From positions 3,853,001 to 3,917,000 of the forward strand of contig NZ_VAJL01000001.1 in assembly GCF_006175945.1 (NCBI RefSeq): 64,000 nucleotides of DNA. Reading direction: 5' to 3'. Position numbers and translations under genes: made by a program. Positions 1-9,077 of the stretch are shown here, piece by piece. The DNA is from Chryseobacterium mulctrae. GTDB taxonomy: Bacteria; Bacteroidota; Bacteroidia; Flavobacteriales; Weeksellaceae. Below the pieces are notes generated by a model. It saw only the letters and a program-made list of their open reading frames with translations. It was not told the origin of the DNA and ran no database searches. Numbering within the stretch: the stretch's first letter is position 1; each line of letters starts with the position of its first letter.

Positions 1-1
1 G

Positions 2-2218
2 ACAACCTTCAATCCTGAGTTAATGAAAGAAGTTTCAACAGCCATTGCTAAAGAATCAAAATTGAGAGGAATTCGTCAGATTTTAACTCCGGTTGTGAAT
101 TTGGCGAGTGATGTTAGATGGGGAAGAATAGAGGAAACGTATGGCGAAGACCCGTTTTTGACTTCTGTAATGGGTGTAAATTTTGTCAGTTCTTTTGAAA
201 ATATGAGAATTATTACCACTCCGAAGCATTTTTTAGCAAATGTAGGTGAAGGCGGAAGAGATTCATATCCAATTCATTGGAGCAAAAGATATTTGGAAGA
301 AACGCATTTAATTCCTTTTCAAAAAGCTTTCAATCAAGGGAAAAGCCGTTCGGTGATGACTTCTTATAATTTGTTGGATGGAAGACCTTCAACCGCAAAT
401 CATTGGTTATTGACCGAAAAATTAAAAAACGAATGGAATTTCAAAGGTTTTGTCATCAGCGATGCAAGTGCGGTTGGCGGTGCAAATGTTCTGCATTTTA
501 CGGCAAAAGATTATGACGATGCTTCTGCACAAGCTATCAATGCGGGACTTGACGTGATTTTTCAGACAGAATATCAACATTATAAATTGTTTATTCCGCC
601 GTTTTTGGATGGACGAATTTCGAAGGAGAGAATTGATGATGCCGTTTCGAGAGTTTTGAGAGCAAAATTTGAACTGGGTTTGTTTGAAAATCCTTATGTT
701 TCCAACAAAAATATTGAAGAATTAAAGAAAATCAATCATAAATCTTTAGCCGAAAAAACAGCTGTTGAATCTTTTGTTTTGCTTCAAAATACTCATCAGA
801 CACTTCCAATTTCTGAAAATGTAAAGAAGATTTTGGTTGTTGGAACCGATGCGGTTGATGCAAGATTGGGAGGTTATTCCGGGCCGGGAAATAAGAAAGT
901 AAGTATTTTGGATGGAATTAAAAATTTCGTTAAAAATAAAAATATTGAAATCACTTATTCAAAAGGAATCGATTGGAATCTAAAGAATTTTGTCACTGTT
1001 CCGAGCGAGTTTTTATCTTTCGAAAATAAAAAAGGATTAAAAGGAAATTATTTTTCCAATTCAGATTTAAAAGGATACCCTGCTTTTGAAAAACAGGACG
1101 AACAATTGAATTTCAAATGGACCTTGTATTCTCCAAACCCTGAAAAACTACAGCCAGACAATTACAGCGTTCGATGGACAGGAAAATTGGAAGCTCCAAA
1201 TTCAGGAAAATATCAACTAGGTTTAAGAGGAAATGACGGTTTTAGATTGTATTTAAACGGAAAATTATCGATCGACAATTGGGAAAAGCTAAGCTATTCA
1301 ACGAAAACGGTTGAGCTTGATCTTAATAAAGGTCAAAAATCTGATATTGTTATTGAGTTTCATGAAAATAGGGGAGAAGCAAACATAGAACTGATCTGGA
1401 ATTATGGTATAAATAATTACCAAAAAGATTTTAATGATGCTTTAAAATTAGCTGAAAATGCAGATTACATTATCGTTACCGCAGGAATTCATGAAGGCGA
1501 ATTTCAAGACCGTTCTTCCTTGAGTCTTCCGGGAAATCAGGAGCAATTTATTGATGAAGTTTCAAAATTAAATAAACAAACAACAGTGATTCTGGTCGGT
1601 GGTTCTGCGATAAAAACGACTGATTGGAAAGATAAAGTGGGCGCGATCTTAGATATTTGGTATCCAGGAGAAGAAGGTGGAAATGCGGTTGCAAAAGTTC
1701 TTTTTGGAGCTGAAAATCCTTCAGGAAAATTGCCAATTACGTTTCCAATCGAGGAAGGTCAGTTGCCTTTAACATATAATCATCATCCGACAGGAAGAGG
1801 AAATGATTACCATGATTTGAGTGGCGAACCGTTGTATCCGTTTGGTTTTGGATTGAGTTATACGACTTTCGAAATTTCTGATTTACAATTAAATCAAACA
1901 AAATATTCTGAAATCGACACCATTGTAGCAAAAGTCAATGTGAAAAATACAGGTTCAAAAGAGGGAAGCGAAGTTGTTCAGTTATATGTAAAAGATTTGC
2001 TAGCTTCAGTTTCAAGGCCCATTTTAGAGTTGAAAGGTTTAAAAAAAGTATATTTAAAATCGGGAGAGTCTAAACAGATCTCGATTGAAGTTCCGGTAAA
2101 AGAACTACAGTTTTTAGATGAGAAAATGAACTGGATCGTGGAAAAAGGAACCTATAGGATTTTTGTAGGAAATTCTTCAAAAAATCTTCCTTTAAAACAG
2201 AGTGTTGAAGTTCAATAA
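2..2218 (+). CDS. GH3-family beta-glucosidase-like glycoside hydrolase with PA14 insert (5' end outside window)
   Basis: Glycoside hydrolase family 3 enzymes remove terminal beta-linked sugars from glucosides or oligosaccharides. The frame is open from base 2, before the first ATG at 23, and family-typical residues (TFNPEL) precede that ATG, so the N-terminus is cut by the window edge. Counting from the ATG at 23, KHFLAN lies near residue 69 and the likely nucleophile is D147 in VISDAS. The C-terminal alpha/beta domain is interrupted at about residues 338-465 by a PA14 domain, a carbohydrate-binding beta-barrel seen in some GH3 enzymes. The EGEFQDR stretch that follows probably carries the acid/base Glu. 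A fibronectin III-like domain closes the protein. The substrate cannot be told from sequence. The family call is firm. Confidence 0.93.
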   Translation, partial: TTFNPELMKEVSTAIAKESKLRGIRQILTPVVNLASDVRWGRIEETYGEDPFLTSVMGVNFVSSFENMRIITTPKHFLANVGEGGRDSYPIHWSKRYLEETHLIPFQKAFNQGKSRSVMTSYNLLDGRPSTANHWLLTEKLKNEWNFKGFVISDASAVGGANVLHFTAKDYDDASAQAINAGLDVIFQTEYQHYKLFIPPFLDGRISKERIDDAVSRVLRAKFELGLFENPYVSNKNIEELKKINHKSLAEKTAVESFVLLQNTHQTLPISENVKKILVVGTDAVDARLGGYSGPGNKKVSILDGIKNFVKNKNIEITYSKGIDWNLKNFVTVPSEFLSFENKKGLKGNYFSNSDLKGYPAFEKQDEQLNFKWTLYSPNPEKLQPDNYSVRWTGKLEAPNSGKYQLGLRGNDGFRLYLNGKLSIDNWEKLSYSTKTVELDLNKGQKSDIVIEFHENRGEANIELIWNYGINNYQKDFNDALKLAENADYIIVTAGIHEGEFQDRSSLSLPGNQEQFIDEVSKLNKQTTVILVGGSAIKTTDWKDKVGAILDIWYPGEEGGNAVAKVLFGAENPSGKLPITFPIEEGQLPLTYNHHPTGRGNDYHDLSGEPLYPFGFGLSYTTFEISDLQLNQTKYSEIDTIVAKVNVKNTGSKEGSEVVQLYVKDLLASVSRPILELKGLKKVYLKSGESKQISIEVPVKELQFLDEKMNWIVEKGTYRIFVGNSSKNLPLKQSVEVQ

Positions 2219-2315
2219 ATTGAAGTTATAAAAATATGGTACGATATCTGTAATAATCACTTTAAACCTGAATGAAATTAATTGGTTTTAAAATCATTCA
2301 AAAAAATTAAATGTT

Positions 2316-2579
2316 ATGAAAAAGCTATTGATATCAACCATTTTGTTAGTAGGATTGTCAACAGGTGTTTTAGCACAGAAACATCCAACTCCGCCGCCAC
2401 ATCCTTCGAAAACACAATTATACAACAGTAAACTGAATGAGTTAAATAAAAGGTACAATACTGAAAAAAAACTGATCATAAATCATCCGATTGCTACCAA
2501 AAAAATGAAACAAGATCAGCTTAAAGCTTTAAACGTACGTTATCAAAACGAAAAGAAATTGTTGAGATCTGCCAAATAG
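2316..2579 (+). CDS. small secreted protein, unknown function
   Basis: An 87-residue protein with a clear signal peptide (MKKLLISTILLVGLSTGVLA, then cleavage before QKHP). The mature part starts with a short Pro/His-rich stretch (HPTPPPHPSK). The rest is charged, Lys/Asn-rich and probably helical, with a repeated NxRYxxEKKL-like pattern (about residues 44-53 and 73-82), which may be an internal duplication. No domain was recognised. It lies alone between the GH3 gene and lpdA and has its own terminator downstream. It is probably periplasmic. Confidence 0.7.
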   Translation: MKKLLISTILLVGLSTGVLAQKHPTPPPHPSKTQLYNSKLNELNKRYNTEKKLIINHPIATKKMKQDQLKALNVRYQNEKKLLRSAK

Positions 2580-2656
2580 ATGTACAAAATATGGTAAAAT
2601 GAAAATTTGAACAAGTGTTTAATTTTACGATATTTTTACTATTAAATAAATTTATT

Positions 2657-2686
2657 AAAAGAGAATACGTTTTTGTGTTCTCTTTT
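2657..2686 (+). terminator. intrinsic terminator after the small secreted protein gene
   Basis: A 12-bp stem with one G-U pair (arms 2657-2668 and 2675-2686, 6-nt loop) runs into a T tract. It lies about 80 bp after the stop at 2579 and before lpdA, on the same strand. Confidence 0.75.
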
Positions 2687-2795
2687 TTGTTTATAATTAA
2701 ATGAAAACCATGTTCGTTATGCATTGCTTCACGAATTTTCAGAAACGCAAAACATCCAATATTTTTCCTTAAATTCGCATAAAAATTTTAAGCTA

Positions 2796-4184
2796 ATGAA
2801 TTACGATATTATTGTCATCGGAAGTGGTCCTGGTGGATATGTTACAGCAATCAGAGCGGCACAATTGGGTTTCAAAACTGCAATTATCGAGAAAGAAAAC
2901 TTAGGAGGAATCTGCCTTAACTGGGGATGTATTCCAACCAAAGCTTTGTTGAAGTCGGCTCAGGTTTTTCATTATATTAATCATGCAGAAGACTATGGTT
3001 TGAATAAAGTGGAAGCTAGTTTTGAGTTTCCAAACGTTATTCAGAGAAGCCGTGGTGTTGCTTCTAAAATGAGCAAAGGAATTGAGTTCTTGATGAAAAA
3101 GAACAAAATCGATGTTGTTTTAGGAACTGCAAAAGTACAAAAAGGTAAAAAAGTTTCTGTTACAGATAAAGAAGGAAAAGTAACTGAATATACAGGAACT
3201 CACATTATTTTGGCTACAGGGGCTCGTTCTAGAGAGTTGCCAAATTTACCTCAAGATGGTAAAAAAGTAATCGGATACAGACAGGCATTATCTCTTCCTG
3301 AGCAGCCAAAATCTATGATCGTTGTAGGTTCTGGAGCTATAGGAGTTGAGTTTGCTGATTTTTATAACACAATGGGTACCAAAGTAACTGTTGTAGAATT
3401 TTTACCAAACATCGTTCCTGTAGAAGATGAGGATATTTCTAAGCATTTAGAAAAATCTCTTAAGAAATCAGGGATCGAGATCATGACAAATGCTTCTGTA
3501 GAAAGCGTTGACACAAGCGGAAACGGTGTGAAAGCTACTGTAAAAACTGCAAACGGAAACGTAACTCTTGAAGCTGATATCTTGCTTTCTGCTGTAGGAA
3601 TTGCTGCAAACATCGAGAACATTGGTCTTGAAGAAGTGGGAATTCAGACAGATAAAGGCAGAGTTTTGGTAAACGAATGGTACGAAACTTCAGTTCCTGG
3701 TTACTATGCAATCGGAGATATTATCCCAACTCAGGCTTTGGCGCACGTTGCTTCTGCTGAAGGTATTACTTGTGTAGAAAAGATCAAAGGAATGCACGTT
3801 GAGAAAATCGACTATGGTAATATTCCTGGATGTACTTACTGTCACCCGGAAGTTGCTTCTGTTGGTCTTACCGAAAAGCAGGCTAAAGAAAAAGGTTACG
3901 AGCTTAAAGTTGGTAAATTCCCTCTTTCTGCAAGTGGAAAAGCTACTGCAAACGGAAATACAGATGGTTTCATTAAAGTGATCTTTGACGCTAAATACGG
4001 TGAGTGGTTAGGTTGTCACATGATCGGTGAAGGTGTAACTGATATGGTTGCTGAAGCGGTTGTTGCTAGAAAATTAGAAACGACTGGTCACGAGATCATT
4101 AAGTCAATTCACCCGCATCCAACAGTTTCTGAAGCAATTATGGAAGCTGCTGCTGCTGCTTATGGTGAAGTGATTCACATTTAA
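2796..4184 (+). CDS. lpdA: dihydrolipoyl dehydrogenase (E3)
   Basis: This flavoenzyme reoxidises dihydrolipoamide with NAD+ in 2-oxo acid dehydrogenase complexes and the glycine cleavage system. The start at 2796 (MNYDIIVIG) gives 462 residues, the usual length. An in-frame upstream start at 2724 would add 24 residues with no family counterpart. The FAD-binding GSGPGG is at residues 9-14. The redox disulfide is C40/C45 in GGICLNWGC. A second Rossmann motif (VVGSGAIGVEF) binds NAD. The C-terminal HPHPTVSE gives the catalytic His441-Glu446 pair. No E1 or E2 gene is adjacent, so it is probably shared among complexes. The product assignment is secure. Confidence 0.96.
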   Translation: MNYDIIVIGSGPGGYVTAIRAAQLGFKTAIIEKENLGGICLNWGCIPTKALLKSAQVFHYINHAEDYGLNKVEASFEFPNVIQRSRGVASKMSKGIEFLMKKNKIDVVLGTAKVQKGKKVSVTDKEGKVTEYTGTHIILATGARSRELPNLPQDGKKVIGYRQALSLPEQPKSMIVVGSGAIGVEFADFYNTMGTKVTVVEFLPNIVPVEDEDISKHLEKSLKKSGIEIMTNASVESVDTSGNGVKATVKTANGNVTLEADILLSAVGIAANIENIGLEEVGIQTDKGRVLVNEWYETSVPGYYAIGDIIPTQALAHVASAEGITCVEKIKGMHVEKIDYGNIPGCTYCHPEVASVGLTEKQAKEKGYELKVGKFPLSASGKATANGNTDGFIKVIFDAKYGEWLGCHMIGEGVTDMVAEAVVARKLETTGHEIIKSIHPHPTVSEAIMEAAAAAYGEVIHI

Positions 4185-4233
4185 TTTTTCGCTTTGACAG
4201 AGGTGTAAATCTTTGACGAAGTTCAATAATATT

Positions 4234-4260
4234 AAAACCACAGATTTTGTCTGTGGTTTT
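4234..4260 (+). terminator. intrinsic terminator after lpdA
   Basis: Perfect arms AAAACCACAGA and TCTGTGGTTTT around a TTTTG loop, running into T residues. The same hairpin and loop recur at 4978-5002 after the next gene. Confidence 0.85.
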
Positions 4261-4337
4261 TCTTTGTCTTAAATAACTTTTTCATTTTTATCTCGCATAT
4301 TTTATTAATTTTATCCACTTAATAAAGTACAAATTAT

Positions 4338-4952
4338 ATGTTTAAAAAATTAGCTGCGGAAGCTTTAGGATTGGGTGATATCGGTAAAATTATTCCATCT
4401 CAGGATTATGATAAGGTAGATTCTGATGATTATATTTTATCTGAAGATAATGAGAAAATATTCTTTTTAATTAAATCTAAAAGAGACGAATACTGTTTTA
4501 CAAACAGAGCGTTAATTCATATCGACGGAGCAAGTGCACTGGATAGAAAACGAGTTTTGAGAAGATACGAATATTATCAGTTTCCTTTTTCAAATATAGC
4601 TCTTCAAACTGCAGGAACGATCGACTTGGATGTTGAAATTTCATTTGATATCGGAAATGTTCCTTTGATGATCAGTGTTGCGAAAGGTCAGATTGATCAG
4701 TTGAAAGACCTTTATAAAGCGCTTTTGGCTATTCAGCAGGAAGTTCATCATAATCATTCTTTGCTGAATTTTTCAAATGACAGTATACAGAAAGCAATTG
4801 GTAGTGTTGCATCAGGAAAACAGGAAAATGTTTCAAAAAGTCAGGAATTAAGAGCGATCAACGAGTATATTTTTGCCTGGAATACCAACAGTTTTGATAA
4901 ATATAATCAAAAAGATTTTTCAAGAATTTTTGAAAAATATATTAATAATTAG
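4338..4952 (+). CDS. PH domain-containing protein (YvbH-like)
   Basis: A 204-residue cytosolic protein without signal peptide or membrane segment. Residues about 25-135 look like the bacterial pleckstrin-homology fold of the YvbH type: a run of beta strands (YILSEDNEKIFFLIKS, YCFTNRALIHID, then RRYEYYQFPFSNI) closed by a helix (DQLKDLYKALLAIQQ). The C-terminal 50 residues are polar. These bacterial PH proteins have no established reaction. It is probably monocistronic, between two copies of the same terminator hairpin. The domain call rests on pattern and could be wrong in detail. Confidence 0.7.
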   Translation: MFKKLAAEALGLGDIGKIIPSQDYDKVDSDDYILSEDNEKIFFLIKSKRDEYCFTNRALIHIDGASALDRKRVLRRYEYYQFPFSNIALQTAGTIDLDVEISFDIGNVPLMISVAKGQIDQLKDLYKALLAIQQEVHHNHSLLNFSNDSIQKAIGSVASGKQENVSKSQELRAINEYIFAWNTNSFDKYNQKDFSRIFEKYINN

Positions 4953-4977
4953 GATTTAAAATTCTATTTATAAAATT

Positions 4978-5002
4978 AAACCACAGATTTTGTCTGTGGT
5001 TT
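4978..5002 (+). terminator. intrinsic terminator after the PH-domain gene
   Basis: Arms AAACCACAGA and TCTGTGGTTT around TTTTG, followed by more T. Stem and loop match the lpdA terminator at 4234-4260 while the flanks differ. Confidence 0.85.
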
Positions 5003-5076
5003 TTTGTTTAAATAATTAACAAAATATTTAGATTTCTTAAATGTAATGTTTAAGGATGTTTTCTTACATTTATTTA

Positions 5077-5877
5077 ATGAACTTTGAAAGAACAGGATTG
5101 GTTTTATCAGGCGGCGGTACCAAAGGAATCGCTCATGCTGGAGTATTAAAATTCTTGAACGAACAAAATATTGATGTAGATATTCTGGCTTGCTGTAGCG
5201 CTGGTTCTATTGTGGGCTGCCTTTATGCAATCGGGAAAAAGCCTGAAGAAATTTTAGATTTCTTCCAATCGGTGTATTTTTTTAATTGGAAACATTTTAC
5301 ATTTAATCAGCCTGGTTTGGTTTCTTCGGTGATTTTTAATACTTATCTGAAACCGATTTTCAATGATATGAAGATTGGTGATCTTGACAAAGAAGTAAAG
5401 ATCGTTGCAACCGAATTGGTTGGTGGAACTGAGAAAATTTTTGATAATGACTTTTTGATTACTGATGCTATTATCGCTTCATGCTCGATCCCCGGCATTA
5501 CAACACCTTATATTTTAGGCGAAGAAATGTTCTGTGACGGAGGTGTTTTGAATAATTTTCCGGCAGATATTATCCGTGATGATTGTGATAAATTGATCGG
5601 GGTGTTTGTTTCGCCTCCTCACGATATTAAAATCGATGATTTGAAGACGATAAAATCAATTGTTTCGCGATCATATGATTTGCTTTCTTATCGCATCGAA
5701 AAGGTGAAATTTGAGCATTGCGATTGGTTGATTTCGTCTCAGGATTTATCAAGCTACGGAACTTTTGAACGTAAAAAAGACCGTTTAGAACAAATATTTA
5801 ATATAGGATATCGTGCTGCCAAAGAAAGCTTTGCAGAAAGTAATTACTTTACGCAGTTGAAAAAGTTTGGTTCTTAA
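5077..5877 (+). CDS. patatin-like phospholipase / acylhydrolase
   Basis: Patatin-family enzymes hydrolyse acyl ester bonds of lipids with a Ser-Asp dyad. The start at 5077 (MNFERTGLVLSGGG) puts the first strand at the N-terminus as usual. An upstream ATG at 5056 adds seven hydrophobic residues of doubtful value. The oxyanion-hole glycines are G12-G14 in SGGGTKG. The nucleophile is S41 in CCSAGS, where the first Gly of GxSxG is Cys. D154 in the DGG motif is the dyad partner. At 266 residues it is a minimal single-domain member. There is no signal peptide, so it is cytosolic or membrane-associated. The substrate is unknown. Confidence 0.9.
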   Translation: MNFERTGLVLSGGGTKGIAHAGVLKFLNEQNIDVDILACCSAGSIVGCLYAIGKKPEEILDFFQSVYFFNWKHFTFNQPGLVSSVIFNTYLKPIFNDMKIGDLDKEVKIVATELVGGTEKIFDNDFLITDAIIASCSIPGITTPYILGEEMFCDGGVLNNFPADIIRDDCDKLIGVFVSPPHDIKIDDLKTIKSIVSRSYDLLSYRIEKVKFEHCDWLISSQDLSSYGTFERKKDRLEQIFNIGYRAAKESFAESNYFTQLKKFGS

Positions 5878-5885
5878 AACAAAAA

Positions 5886-5909
5886 AACTCTCACTTTAAA
5901 GCGAGAGTT
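5886..5909 (-). terminator. intrinsic terminator for the minus-strand secreted protein gene
   Basis: A 7-bp stem (5886-5892 and 5903-5909) with a T run only when read on the minus strand. It lies between two convergent genes and may also slow plus-strand transcription. Confidence 0.65.
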
Positions 5910-5917
5910 GATGAGTT

Positions 5918-6358
5918 TTAATTTTTTACGACTTGTGCATCTTGTCTTACCAAAGTTTCGCCGTTTCCATCGATGACAACTAAGGTATAAGGTGCTTTTT
6001 TCGGAGAGTCTGTTAAATAATTCCTCCATACCTGATAAAGAGTCCCGTTATTATTAAATTCGAAATAATAATTACCTCCCGATCCGTCCGGAACTAATTC
6101 TCCGTTACTGATAATCATACTCGGTTTTGCCGTAATTTTTGTATTGGCTCCCCAAGATTGATACAGGTAATTTCCATTCGGTTGTTTATCGATTCTTACT
6201 TTGAATTTTTTTGTTTTAATAATAACCGTTTTAGGAACATTCTGAAAATATCCTGTTCCATTATCTTCTGTAAAATTTGAAGTTTGTTTTAAATCGTGAG
6301 CGGCAATAAGGGAAAACTGAGCGATGCACAAAGTTCCCAATAATAATTTCTTAATCAT
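5918..6358 (-). CDS. secreted protein of unknown function (paralog of 6677-7123)
   Basis: A 146-residue protein with a signal peptide (MIKKLLLGTLCIAQFSLIAA). The mature part shares a repeated framework with the neighbour at 6677-7123: QNVPKTVIIKTKKFKVRIDK, then GNYLYQSWG, KPSMIISNG, YYFEFNNNG, YQVWRNY and a closing PYTLVVIDG. The many short Tyr/Trp-containing beta strands suggest a small beta-rich periplasmic or surface domain. I do not recognise the family. It was probably made by tandem duplication, since both copies have the same orientation and nearly the same length. Confidence 0.8.
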   Translation of the reverse strand: MIKKLLLGTLCIAQFSLIAAHDLKQTSNFTEDNGTGYFQNVPKTVIIKTKKFKVRIDKQPNGNYLYQSWGANTKITAKPSMIISNGELVPDGSGGNYYFEFNNNGTLYQVWRNYLTDSPKKAPYTLVVIDGNGETLVRQDAQVVKN

Positions 6359-6676
6359 GTTGATTTTGTTTTAATTATAAGATGGGAATCAAATTTAAAG
6401 CCAATAAACTATTTCATTTTTTACTTGAAATCATCGATGAAAGATAGTTTTTCATATTCTAAATGTAAAATTTCCCTCCTCCTTTGTTCTTTAATGTCTA
6501 TATTTCCAACCTTAATTTCAAAACTTTATAAGATTTAATAAGGAGATCAAAAAAATCTTTTTTAGATGATTTTTTCTCAATTATTACTGTAATGTATTTT
6601 GTTTATTTCTCCAAAACTAAAACAAATACTTGAAGTCTTTAAAAATAATTTTTGCTCAAAAGAGGATTGCTTAATA
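6359..6676. other. intergenic gap between the two paralogs
   Basis: No gene seen. The 318 bp are AT-rich and must hold the promoter of the minus-strand gene starting at 6358. No convincing paired -33/-7 boxes or hairpin stood out. Confidence 0.5.
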
Positions 6677-7123
6677 TTAATTTTTAAGTATGATGCAGGG
6701 TTCATTGGAAATTTGATTTCCAGAGGTGTCATTTATAATCAGTGCATAAGGCGGAATAGGATCACCTGTAACTTGATTATAACGCCAAACTTGATAAACG
6801 TATCCACCCTTTTTAAACTCATAATAGTAATGACCTTCAGTACTATCATTTAGAATAAGATTTCCATTCTTAATAATCATACTTGGTTTTGAGGTCAATT
6901 TTGAATTCACACTCCAAGATTGGTAAAGGTATTTGCCATTTTCTTGCTTGTCAATTTTTATCTTTAATTTTTTTGTTTTAATGATAACTGTTTTGGGTAC
7001 TTTTTGAAAATTATTGACATAAGATATCAAAGGATTATGTATTGATTCAACTGGAATTTCATTAGCATATGCTAATGAAAATTGTGATATACAGAAAGTT
7101 CCTAATAAAATTTTTTTGATCAT
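6677..7123 (-). CDS. secreted protein of unknown function (paralog of 5918-6358)
   Basis: A 148-residue protein with a signal peptide (MIKKILLGTFCISQFSLAYA). It follows the same framework as the 146-residue neighbour: FQKVPKTVIIKTKKLKIKID, GKYLYQSWS, KPSMIIKNG, YYYEFKKGG, YQVWRYN, PPYALIIND. The regions just after the signal peptide and at the C-terminus differ most. Both genes are on the minus strand, 318 bp apart, so they may have separate promoters. The pattern suggests recent duplication and divergence of a small exported beta-rich protein. No function can be assigned. Confidence 0.8.
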   Translation of the reverse strand: MIKKILLGTFCISQFSLAYANEIPVESIHNPLISYVNNFQKVPKTVIIKTKKLKIKIDKQENGKYLYQSWSVNSKLTSKPSMIIKNGNLILNDSTEGHYYYEFKKGGYVYQVWRYNQVTGDPIPPYALIINDTSGNQISNEPCIILKN

Positions 7124-7197
7124 TTTATAGCATTTAATTTGTTAAATGATTATAATCCAAATATAATGCCGTTCACAATTCATCAAAGATTTCTATT

Positions 7198-7902
7198 TCA
7201 AGAAACAGTAGCAGTATAACTTGCGAAAGCCTCTTCCAGACTGTTGAATCTTCCCTTAAAATTGTTGATGTTACAATCCTGAATGATATTTCCCTGATGA
7301 ATAAGAATTACTCTTGTGCAAAGTGCTTCAACCTCCTGCATAATGTGTGTAGAAAGTAAAACTGTTTTTTCTTTCCCGATTTCTTTTACCACATTTCTGA
7401 TTTCTAAAATCTGATTGGGATCTAAACCGTTCGTTGGCTCATCTAAAATCAATAAATCGGGTTGATGAATAATAGCCTGTGCTAAACCAACTCTTTGCTT
7501 GTAACCTTTAGAAAGCTGACCTATTTTTTTAGATTTTTCGGGAGTAATTCCGACCAATTCTATGACCTCATCCACTCTTGCTTCAGAAATTTTATGAATA
7601 TTGGCAACAAACTGCAGATATTCTTTTATATACATTTCCAGGTAAAGCGGATTGTTTTCAGGAAGAAATCCTATATTTTTTTTGCTTTCAATTTCGTACT
7701 CTGAAATATTTTTTCCGTTAAAGATAATTTCACCCTCATCAATTTTCAGTGCACCGACAATAGATTTCATCAAAGTAGATTTTCCGGCTCCGTTAGGACC
7801 CAAAAGACCGATGATTTCACTTTTATCAATGTTGATGTTGATATTGTTTAGAGCAGTCTGCTCACCAAATTTCTTTGTTAGATTAATTACCTGAAGAGAC
7901 AT
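7198..7902 (-). CDS. gldA: ABC transporter ATP-binding protein, GldA-like
   Basis: A 234-residue ABC ATPase from the start at 7902 (MSLQVINLTKKFG). An upstream ATG at 7947 would add 15 residues that do not fit the family. Walker A is GPNGAGKST (residues 35-43), the signature is LSKGYKQR, Walker B is LLILDEPTNGLD, and the switch His lies in STHIMQEVEALC. The closing NFKGRFNSLEEAF resembles GldA, the ATPase of the gliding-motility ABC transporter GldA-GldF-GldG of Bacteroidota. Neither gldF nor gldG is adjacent, so the permease would be elsewhere. The ABC ATPase call is certain; the GldA assignment is by resemblance and less sure. Confidence 0.75.
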   Translation of the reverse strand: MSLQVINLTKKFGEQTALNNININIDKSEIIGLLGPNGAGKSTLMKSIVGALKIDEGEIIFNGKNISEYEIESKKNIGFLPENNPLYLEMYIKEYLQFVANIHKISEARVDEVIELVGITPEKSKKIGQLSKGYKQRVGLAQAIIHQPDLLILDEPTNGLDPNQILEIRNVVKEIGKEKTVLLSTHIMQEVEALCTRVILIHQGNIIQDCNINNFKGRFNSLEEAFASYTATVS

Positions 7903-7940
7903 AGTACAATGAAATATTTTGACAAAAATAGAAATAAAAA

Positions 7941-7963
7941 AACTCATTCGGTAGGAATGAGTT
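7941..7963 (-). terminator. intrinsic terminator of the 7986-8567 gene
   Basis: A perfect 9-bp stem (7941-7949 and 7955-7963, 5-nt loop) followed on the minus strand by a T run. It lies 23 bp after the stop of the 193-residue protein and just before the GldA-like start. Confidence 0.8.
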
Positions 7964-7985
7964 GATATATATTATAAAAACGGAT

Positions 7986-8567
7986 TTATTTTCTCTTTTT
8001 CGGAGATTTTTCCGGAGTTTTCGGAGTGTTGTTTTGATAAGTATTTGCTGAGCTTTGAGCCGAGGTATTATTCATCGCATTTACCGGGGTTTGTTTTACT
8101 GCAGATTTGGTGTACAATGCAGCTTTTGGAGTTCCAATACCGAAGATTTTATCAATCTGTTTTTTATTTAAAAACTGAGATTTACCGACGTACTTTTTAT
8201 TTTTGTTGATATATTGAATAATCTGTACCGTTGGCTGACCGTAGTTTCTCTCGTATTGAAGTTCAATAATATCATTAGGAAGTTCTAAAGAAATGTTTCC
8301 GGTAGGTTGATCAATAAACCCATCAGTAATCATTTTATAAAGTTCCTGCACATCACCGTTCATATCATTAAATGAAAATGACCTGAAAGTGTTCAAATTA
8401 CTCGTGTTGATATCCTGATAATTAAAAGTGAATTTATTTTCTTTTTTATATAAGCCGACAGAGTTGTCTTTTCCTATTTCAATTAATGTTTCATTTTTCA
8501 GAACCTTTATCTGTGAGAATGCCGATATTCCGGAAAATAAAGTGAGGAGTAAAATTATTTTTTTCAT
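7986..8567 (-). CDS. secreted protein of unknown function
   Basis: A 193-residue protein with a signal peptide (MKKIILLLTLFSGISAFSQ). The middle (about residues 25-145) is a mixed alpha/beta region with an NxLIEIGKDNSVGLYKKEN pattern and a KKYVGKSQFLNKKQID segment. The last 45 residues are low-complexity, rich in Asn, Thr, Gln and Pro, ending in a basic PKKRK. No domain was recognised. It is probably periplasmic and is separated from the ATPase gene downstream by a terminator. Confidence 0.72.
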   Translation of the reverse strand: MKKIILLLTLFSGISAFSQIKVLKNETLIEIGKDNSVGLYKKENKFTFNYQDINTSNLNTFRSFSFNDMNGDVQELYKMITDGFIDQPTGNISLELPNDIIELQYERNYGQPTVQIIQYINKNKKYVGKSQFLNKKQIDKIFGIGTPKAALYTKSAVKQTPVNAMNNTSAQSSANTYQNNTPKTPEKSPKKRK

Positions 8568-9077
8568 ACTATTGTAAATTTAATATTTTGGTTGATAATG
8601 CTAATTTACAGATAAAATCACAAACACCATTTTTTTTATACTAAGCAAAAATAATGTTTTTTTTTAATTTGTCTTTTTTTGAATATTATGCAAATCGTAA
8701 TATATAGTGAAGAAAATGACTTTAAAATTCAATTTTATTCTACGTATCTAGAATTTTTTATAAAAGTATTAATGCTTAAAAGTTAGATCTCAATAAATTA
8801 CACAAGAACTGTAGGTAATTTGTCTAAAGACATATGTGATCTCATTTTTTAACAATATAAATATCTTTACATTGGGTTTGTTTATAGGTTAATAGTTTTA
8901 ATGTATTTAAATACAATACTTTAAGTATATCAAGGTTTTTATTTAAAATTTTAATTAAAATTTAATATTAAATAAAAATATGTAAGCTATTCAAAAAGAT
9001 ATAAATAAATTTTTTATAAATCAATTGGAATCAAGAGTTATACCAAATAAGATTTATTATAAAAATTAACTTAATCC
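8568..9077. other. 510-bp intergenic region, no gene recognised
   Basis: Very AT-rich, with stops in all frames and long T runs. It should hold the promoter of the minus-strand gene starting at 8567 and the 3' end of the kinase transcript from the right. I see no repeat or hairpin worth calling. Confidence 0.5.

Noticed and set aside
2724..2795. An upstream ATG as the start of lpdA
   Set aside because: It adds 24 residues without family similarity, while the ATG at 2796 begins the FAD-binding strand as usual.
3362..3622. A minus-strand frame inside lpdA
   Set aside because: It is a shadow of the lpdA codons with no RBS, domain or neighbour support; the same applies to many antisense frames in the window.
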